A DNA stretch of 64,000 nucleotides, taken from NCBI RefSeq assembly GCF_910592395.1, contig NC_088324.1, positions 16,084,953 through 16,148,952 on the forward strand. The letters are read 5' to 3'. This document shows positions 58,001 to 64,000 of this stretch, piece by piece. Under the pieces are notes generated by a model. The model was not told the DNA's origin, did not search any database, and was given only the letters and a program-made list of their open reading frames with translations. Numbering within the stretch: the first letter of the stretch is position 1; each line of letters begins with the position of its first letter. This DNA comes from Lineus longissimus (taxonomy: Eukaryota; Nemertea; Pilidiophora; Heteronemertea; Lineidae). The position numbers and the translations under genes were made by a program.

Positions 58001-61000
58001 TCCCTTCTCTCAAGAGGAGTTCCATAAGAAGATGAGGTGAGTTGAATGTGAACTGGGGGGAACACGTGGCATCTGTCCCTTCTCTCAAGAGGAGTTCCAT
58101 AAGAAGATGAGGTGAGTTGAATGTGAACTGGGGGGAACACGTGGCATCTGTCCCTTCTCTCAAGAGGAGTTCCATAAGAAGATGAGGTGAGTTGAATGTG
58201 AACTGGGGGGAACACGTGGCATCTGTCCCTTCTCTCAAGTGGAGTTCCATAAGAAGATGAGGTGAGTTGAATGTGAACTGGGGGGAACACGTGGCATCTG
58301 TCCCTTCTCTCAAGAGGAGTTCCATAAGAAGATGAGGTGAGTTGAATGTGAACTGGGGGGAACACGTGGCATCTGTCCCTTCTCTCAAGAGGAGTTCCAT
58401 AAGAAGATGAGGTGAGTTGAATGTGAACTGGGGGGAACACGTGGCATCTGTCCCTTCTCTCAAGTGGAGTTCCATAAGAAGATGAGGTGAGTTGAATGTG
58501 AACTGGGGGGAACACGTGGCATCTGTCCCTTCTCTCAAGAGGAGTTCCATAAGAAGATGAGGTGAGTTGAATGTGAACTGGGGGGAACACGTGGCATCTG
58601 TCCCTTCTCTCAAGTGGAGTTCCATAAGACGATGGGGTGAGTTGAATGTGAACTGGGGGGAACACGTGGCATCTGTCCCTTCTCTCAAGAGGAGTTCCAT
58701 AAGAAGATGAGGTGAGTTGAATGTGAACTGGGGGGAACACGTGGCATCTGTCCCTTCTCTCAAGTGGAGTTCCATAAGAAGATGAGGTGAGTTGAATGTG
58801 AACTGGGGGGAACACGTGGCATCTGTCCCTTCTCTCAAGAGGAGTTCCATAAGAAGATGAGGTGAGTTGAATGTGAACTGGGGGGAACACGTGGCATCTG
58901 TCCCTTCTCTCAAGTGGAGTTCCATAAGAAGATGAGGTGAGTTGAATGTGAACTGGGGGGAACACGTGGCATCTGTCCCTTCTCTCAAGTGGAGTTCCAT
59001 AAGAAGATGGGGTGAGTTGAATGTGAACTGGGGGGAACACGTGGCATCTGTCCCTTCTCTCAAGTGGAGTTCCATAAGAAGATGGGGTGAGTTGAATGTG
59101 AACTGGGGGGAACACGTGGCATCTGTCCCTTCTCTCAAGTGGAGTTCCATAAGAAGATGAGGTGAGTTGAATGTGAACTGGGGGGAACACGTGGCATCTG
59201 TCCCTTCTCTCAAGAGGAGTTCCATAAGAAGATGAGGTGAGTTGAATGTGAACTGGGGGGAACACGTGGCATCTGTCCCTTCTCTCAAGAGGAGTTCCAT
59301 AAGAAGATGAGGTGAGTTGAATGTGAACTGGGGGGAACACGTGGCATCTGTCCCTTCTCTCAAGAGGAGTTCCATAAGAAGATGAGGTGAGTTGAATGTG
59401 AACTGGGGCGAACACGTGGCATCTGTCCCTTCTCTCAAGAGGAGTTCCATAAGAAGATGAGGTGAGTTGAATGTGAACTGGGGCGAACACGTGGCATCTG
59501 TCCCTTCTCTCAAGAGGAGTTCCATAAGAAGATGAGGTGAGTTGAATGTGAACTGGGGCGAACCCATGGCATCTGTCCCTTCTCTCAAGAGGAGTTCCAT
59601 AAGAAGATGAGGTGAGTTGAATGTGAACTGGGGCGAACACGTGGCATCTGTCCCTTCTCTCAAGAGGAGTTCCATAAGAAGATGAGGTGAGTTGAATGTG
59701 AACTGGGGGGAACACGTGGCATCTGTCCCTTCTCTCAAGAGGAGTCCCATAAGAAGATGAGGTGAGTTGAATGTGAACTGGGGGGAACACGTGGCATCTG
59801 TCCCTTCTCTCAAGAGGAGTTCCATAAGAAGATGAGGTGAGTTGAATGTGAACTGGGGGGAACACGTGGCATCTGTCCCTTCTCTCAAGAGGAGTTCCAT
59901 AAGAAGATGAGGTGAGTTGAATGTGAACTGGGGGGAACACGTGGCATCTGTCCCTTCTCTCAAGAGGAGTTCCATAAGAAGATGAGGTGAGTTGAATGTG
60001 AACTGGGGGGAACACGTGGCATCTGTCCCTTCTCTCAAGAGGAGTTCCATAAGAAGATGAGGTGAGTTGAATGTGAACTGGGGGGAACACGTGGCATCTG
60101 TCCCTTCTCTCAAGAGGAGTTCCATAAGAAGATGAGGTGAGTTGAATGTGAACTGGGGGGAACACGTGGCATCTGTCCCTTCTCTCAAGAGGAGTTCCAT
60201 AAGAAGATGAGGTGAGTTGAATGTGAACTGGGGCGAACACGTGGCATCTGTCCCTTCTCTCAAGAGGAGTTCCATAAGAAGATGAGGTGAGTTGAATGTG
60301 AACTGGGGGGAACACGTGGCATCTGTCCCTTCTCTCAAGAGGAGTTCCATAAGAAGATGAGGTGAGTTGAATGTGAACTGGGGGGAACACGTGGCATCTG
60401 TCCCTTCTCTCAAGAGGAGTTCCATAAGAAGATGGGGTGAGTTGAATGTGAACTGGGGGGAACACGTGGCATCTGTCCCTTCTCTCAAGAGGAGTTCCAT
60501 AAGTAGATGGGGTGAGTTGAATGTGAACTGGGGGGAACACGTGGCATCTGTCCCTTCTCTCAAGAGGAGTTCCATAAGTAGATGGGCTGAGTTGAATGTG
60601 AACTGGGGGGAACACGTGGCATCTGTCCCTTCTCTCAAGAGGAGTTCCATAAGTAGATGGGCTGAGTTGAATGTGAACTGGGGGGAACACGTGGCATCTG
60701 TCCCTTCTCTCAAGAGGAGTTCCATAAGTAGATGGGCTGAGTTGAATGTGAACTGGGGGGAACACGTGGCATCTGTCCCTTCTCTCAAGAGGAGTTCCAT
60801 AAGTAGATGGGGTGAGTTGAATGTGAACTGGGGGGAACACGTGGCATCTGTCCCTTCTCTCAAGAACACAGCGTTACCAGTCATCTTTTCAATTCTATTT
60901 GAGGTATCTGTCATCTTGACACTTATCAAGATCTAATGACGTTCTTGCTGTGAAGTCACAGTTTGATTTGGGTGCTTCAAAAACAGTCCAATCAGGCCTT

Positions 61001-63028
61001 ATCATCTTCATTAACTCATAGCTCTATAGAGAGGATAAGGCATCTATGAGCCAACCAGCCCTGTCTAGTGCACACCATCTCATACCATGTCTTGTTTAGT
61101 GCCGGTCTCTCTAGGACCACAGTCCATCTCCAAGTTTCCTACCTTGGTGACTTTTCGAGGCGGTGTCCTATGCAGAACCTGGCCTTATCCTTCCAATCTT
61201 CTATTCCAGGTTGTCACATCACGCCCACATGCAGGATCTTGATTCTGGTCTTTGGTATTCGTTCAATTACGAAATAGCTGGGAAGAAGGTCATTGATGGA
61301 GACAAGTTTATGGCACTGAAGGACTATGTCACTGTCTTATCGAAGGTGAGGAGGAACATTTTGAAGGGCTAATTCATTAGATGTCCTCCTACAATCATGG
61401 TGTAAATGCTTCCATCCTGAACAGGTTCCCTCGGGGCACGACCATTGTTTCCCACTCCATATTGGATGGTCTCATCAATCTTTAATTACTCCTCTATGCT
61501 GTCAGAATAGCTATATAGCACAGTAACATGGTTGGGATGCTAGGTCTGGGATGGAGTACTTGTCAGTTTCAATGCAGGGCTATTTCATCACAATCGTAAC
61601 AAGTAACAGCCAGGAAGTACCCTCATACAGCTAGTTTTTGTCAGAGAGTGGATGCAGTGAAGTTACCCGTGTGATAAACCTCGACTCCTTGCTGTTTCAG
61701 TACTACCCTGGCCGCCTGGAAACCAAGGCCTACCTCAAAAGTTTACTCACTGAGATCACAACTGTGTGGCAGACTTCAGTGACGGGTGAAAAATTCAGCG
61801 CGTTCCTGAAGGAGTGTCAGGATAAAGATGAGTTTATCCCTCATTCCAAACCCCTGAGGTACACGGCATGCCGAGGCAGTAAAGCCAACCTCCGCGGCTA
61901 CACATGCTCCCTCTGGCAACTGTTCCACACACTAACTGTCAACTGGTTCTTGGAAATGAAAAGAGGTAAGAAAATTGAGGGTCTCGACTAGAAATGTCTA
62001 AAAATCTGACTTTGGTTCTGAAATCTTTTTTAGAAAAGAATGAAATTAAATATCAATAGAAATGAAAAAAGAATTGCAAGTTCCTGTCTAGCTCGGGTTT
62101 TGGGTGATGTCTGCTGCAGTGGATGACCAGCTGTGAGTAGGATGGCGTCAACCTCTTGTCAGCTTGGATCAATACCTCTCTATAAGACGTAGACATCTCT
62201 ACCTATGAAATGGTATTAAAATGCTCGAAGCATGCCAGGCGAATACTCCTGATGAACACTTCCATTGATACATTGGCTTGTTTATCTTCAGCTGGTCAAG
62301 AACACAACACCGACAAAAAGCTTGAGATCCTTGATGTGATGAAGGGCTATGTTTCCGACTTCTTTACCTGCAAAGAATGTGTCATCAATTTCAAGAAGAA
62401 GCATATTCCTGCCATGCAGTTGGTGAAGGACGTTGAAGGGGCTGTCCTCTTTCTCTGGGACGCTCATAATAAGGTGAACAAGAGGCTGGCCAAGGACATC
62501 AAGACCAATGATCCACTCCATCCTAAACTCCATTTTCCACCTCAAGAACTTTGTACAGAATGTCGTAAATCAGATGCAAAAGCTGCGGAGGTGATTTGGG
62601 ATAATCAGAAAGTTTTGCAATTTCTTGTTACATTTTACGCCAAGGATAACATTGTACAGGATAATGAGCAAAAAACATGGAGTCGTGTCAAAAAAGTAGA
62701 GAATTTGTCCGAAAATTCTAAAATAAATCCTAAATTTAATGTTTTGAAAAGTAAAAAAGTGCAGAAAAGTCTTTTAGATCGAGAGAAGCGTTTATCAGAA
62801 AAAGAGGTCGACGGGAAAAATGAGAAGATGGCACTTTTAAAACTGCGTGAATTGAATACACGCCACCACGAGGGGAGAACACGATCTTTTCTCAATTCTT
62901 GGGGTCTTAGTAATATAGATATCAGCATGTGTGTGGTGTTTTATATCGTGTGTTCATGTATCATTTTGATGTTGTATTTTCACTTTACGGTACGACGGAA
63001 GTTCAGGTGTAAATACTGTCAGGTATGA
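49018..63028 (+). CDS. QSOX: Quiescin sulfhydryl oxidase (QSOX)
   Basis: Nine exons: 49018-49255, 50143-50243, 50545-50711, 52917-53028, 53577-53719, 53962-54135, 61210-61345, 61701-61965, 62292-63028. They total 2073 nt and 690 residues, as expected for QSOX. The enzyme forms disulfides in secretory-pathway proteins with reduction of O2 to H2O2. A signal peptide is followed by thioredoxin domain 1 with active site CGHC (61-64), a second thioredoxin-like domain without CxxC, a helix-rich region and an Erv/ALR domain. The Erv domain has CRGSKANLRGYTCSLW, the FAD-proximal CKEC (472-475), the FAD-binding WDAHNKVNKRL (501-511) and CTEC (533-536). A C-terminal transmembrane helix (CVVFYIVCSCIILMLYFHF) indicates a Golgi/ER membrane form. 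Intron 6 is 7.07 kb, nearly all a 75-bp minisatellite. Intron 3 holds a 71-bp minisatellite. Confidence 0.96.
49256..50142 (+). other. QSOX intron 1
   Basis: GT-AG, phase 1. A G-rich patch lies near 49730-49760. Nothing else is recognised. Confidence 0.6.
50799..51606. repeat. 71-bp minisatellite (~11 copies) in QSOX intron 3
   Basis: The unit starts GAGGGTGGCACAGTGAGGGT and ends TTTGGGTCTGCCATT. Copies differ at a few recurring positions (GTGAGGGTTG or GTGAAGGTGG; CTGCCCC or CTGGCCC). Minus-strand open frames here are artefacts of repetition. Confidence 0.96.
51607..52916 (+). other. Rest of QSOX intron 3
   Basis: No coding exon or recognisable repeat. It ends with TTTTCAG before exon 4. 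Confidence 0.5.
54110..60863. repeat. 75-bp minisatellite (~90 copies) duplicating the QSOX exon 6 splice donor
   Basis: The unit begins AAGAGGAGTTCCATAAGAAG, continues ATGAG|GTGAGTTGAATGTG and ends CTGTCCCTTCTCTC. The first copy overlaps the last 26 nt of QSOX exon 6 (Q-E-E-F-H-K-K-M) and its donor AG|GTGAGT. Every later copy therefore carries the same exon tail and donor. One unit near 55230 is one base longer. Variants (AAGTGGAG, GGGGCGAACAC, GATGGGGTGAG) are distributed in blocks. Because 75 is a multiple of three, the minus strand shows open frames of up to 2306 codons, which are artefacts. Confidence 0.97.
60864..61209 (+). other. 3' end of QSOX intron 6
   Basis: Unique sequence between the minisatellite and exon 7, ending TCTATTCCAG. 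Confidence 0.7.
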
Positions 63029-63349
63029 CGTTTCTCAGCCACCTGGCTTCCCTTTTACACACGGCCACAGTGCAGATGTGATTAATGTCATAAGAAGACT
63101 GAAAAGTCTCTTAATTTGTCGTCTTGGAAATACAAACTAAGAGATTTTTCTGCATCTGGTGCGAGTGCAGGCCGAGGCCATTTGGTTTTGATGAAGCCAG
63201 TTGTTGGGCCTACCCTGTTCATTGCACCGACTGCTGATGTTGTTAAAAGGAGAAGTTTGGTGGCTTGTTTGTGATTAAACAAATGTTCTAGTCATCAGTG
63301 TTCAAGCATGTTTCATTCTGTGTCTTTGCCTTCACAAAAAATTGAAAAA

Positions 63350-63355
63350 AATAAA
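63350..63355 (+). promoter_or_regulatory. Polyadenylation signal AATAAA of QSOX
   Basis: The first AATAAA, 322 nt after the QSOX stop codon, giving a short 3' UTR. Confidence 0.65.
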
Positions 63356-63495
63356 GCAAAAGATGAGCTTTATTCATGTTATGCTCCCTTGACTTGAATG
63401 CTGACAGCGTTTCTCTGGTGTTTGGAATTTCTCATTTCACTTCTGCCTTTTGAATATGACGGTGAAGGTGATTGCTCATTGTGTATGTTATCAGA

Positions 63496-63629
63496 TGTGT
63501 GTGGGAGGGGATGGGGGTGGGAGGGGATGGGGTGGGAGAGGATGGGGGTGGGAGGGGATTGGGGTGGGAGGGAATGGGGGTGGGAGGGGATGGGGGTGGG
63601 AGGGAATGGGGGTGGGAGGGATGGGGGGA
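63496..63629. repeat. G-rich ~17-bp minisatellite
   Basis: Repeats of GGGGATGGGGGTGGGAG with variants. The G runs lie on the QSOX sense strand, about 150 bp past the poly(A) signal. Confidence 0.9.
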
Positions 63630-64000
63630 CGGTTTCTTCAAATGAGTGATCTTGCAATCAAAACAGACCTTATTTTGATCATTCTTTATCAGTGGATGTA
63701 ATTGGTTGTGCTGTGTCTCTGAGAGTAACGCACTTGTCAGTTTGGTGGCAGTCACATATGAGAGAGACAGCTTTTATTGAACTGAGTGTGGTTTGCTGTA
63801 TTATCATTTTGTTAGTCACATTAGCTGGTGATTGGGAATATTTTATCATACACGGCCTGGCATATCGATGTTTCTCTTTAAACTGGCTGTTCTAAATGTG
63901 ATATACTACATGTTATGTTTGCTTTCTGAAAGGAAGGCAAGTTGTATCGTCTTAGAAAACGATGACAACGTCTCTTGACACTTTTGGTGTGAAAAGGACC
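63630..64000. other. Right-edge sequence, no gene recognised
   Basis: A short plus-strand open frame (63692-63895) has no recognisable similarity. Confidence 0.4.

Noticed and set aside
53918-60929. Open frames of 2306, 1893 and 418 codons on the minus strand
   Set aside because: They are produced by the 75-bp repeat (25 codons without a stop in two frames). No unique domain is present, and the opposite strand is a QSOX intron.
63379-63755. Pro/Ser- or Gly/Trp-rich ORFs at the right edge
   Set aside because: Translation of the G-rich minisatellite; no unique coding sequence.

Overview
The window is nuclear DNA of an intron-rich bilaterian animal, most likely a marine invertebrate. The phylum cannot be fixed from the sequence. 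The evidence is spliced single-copy housekeeping genes with GT-AG introns, two U12-type introns, AATAAA signals, a pogo/Tigger-type transposon and abundant tandem repeats. Exon boundaries below were worked out by hand from reading frame, splice sites and remembered protein families.

Layout. 1-629 (-): first coding exon of an unrecognised acidic protein running off the left edge. 1713-3268 (+): membrane protein of the cation-dependent mannose-6-phosphate receptor / MRH type, 3 exons, 264 aa. 4.1-6.6 kb: no gene, but five spaced copies of a hairpin-forming element. 6638-12948 (-): DDAH-family gene, 276 aa per isoform, with two versions of the penultimate coding exon and two of the terminal coding exon, one GC-AG intron, and changes at key active-site positions. 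13975-21558 (-): complete VPS52, 16 exons, 707 aa, with one U12 GT-AG and one U12 AT-AC intron. 23349-25742 (+): complete RPS18, 5 exons, 152 aa. VPS52 and RPS18 diverge from a region where each start is preceded by the same ~50-bp module, in the same orientation relative to transcription.

26281-47589 is a 21-kb array of 24 units of about 798 bp. Every unit carries a TATA-like box, a tRNA-like body with a perfect B-box/T-arm, and an oligo-T run: the layout of an RNA polymerase III gene. A 2353-bp pogo/Tigger-like transposon with perfect 25-bp inverted repeats and a TA target duplication sits in one unit. 49018-63028 (+): complete QSOX, 9 exons, 690 aa. Its intron 6 is almost entirely a ~90-copy 75-bp minisatellite. 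That repeat grew from the exon 6/intron 6 boundary, so each copy carries a duplicate of the 5' splice site. Downstream there is only a G-rich minisatellite.

The genes are unrelated housekeeping functions: endosome-Golgi trafficking (VPS52, the MPR-like protein), translation (RPS18), disulfide formation (QSOX) and an arginine-modifying-enzyme homologue. They are not an operon-like system. The most novel items are the candidate Pol III RNA array, the splice-donor minisatellite, the duplicated DDAH exons and the hairpin family.
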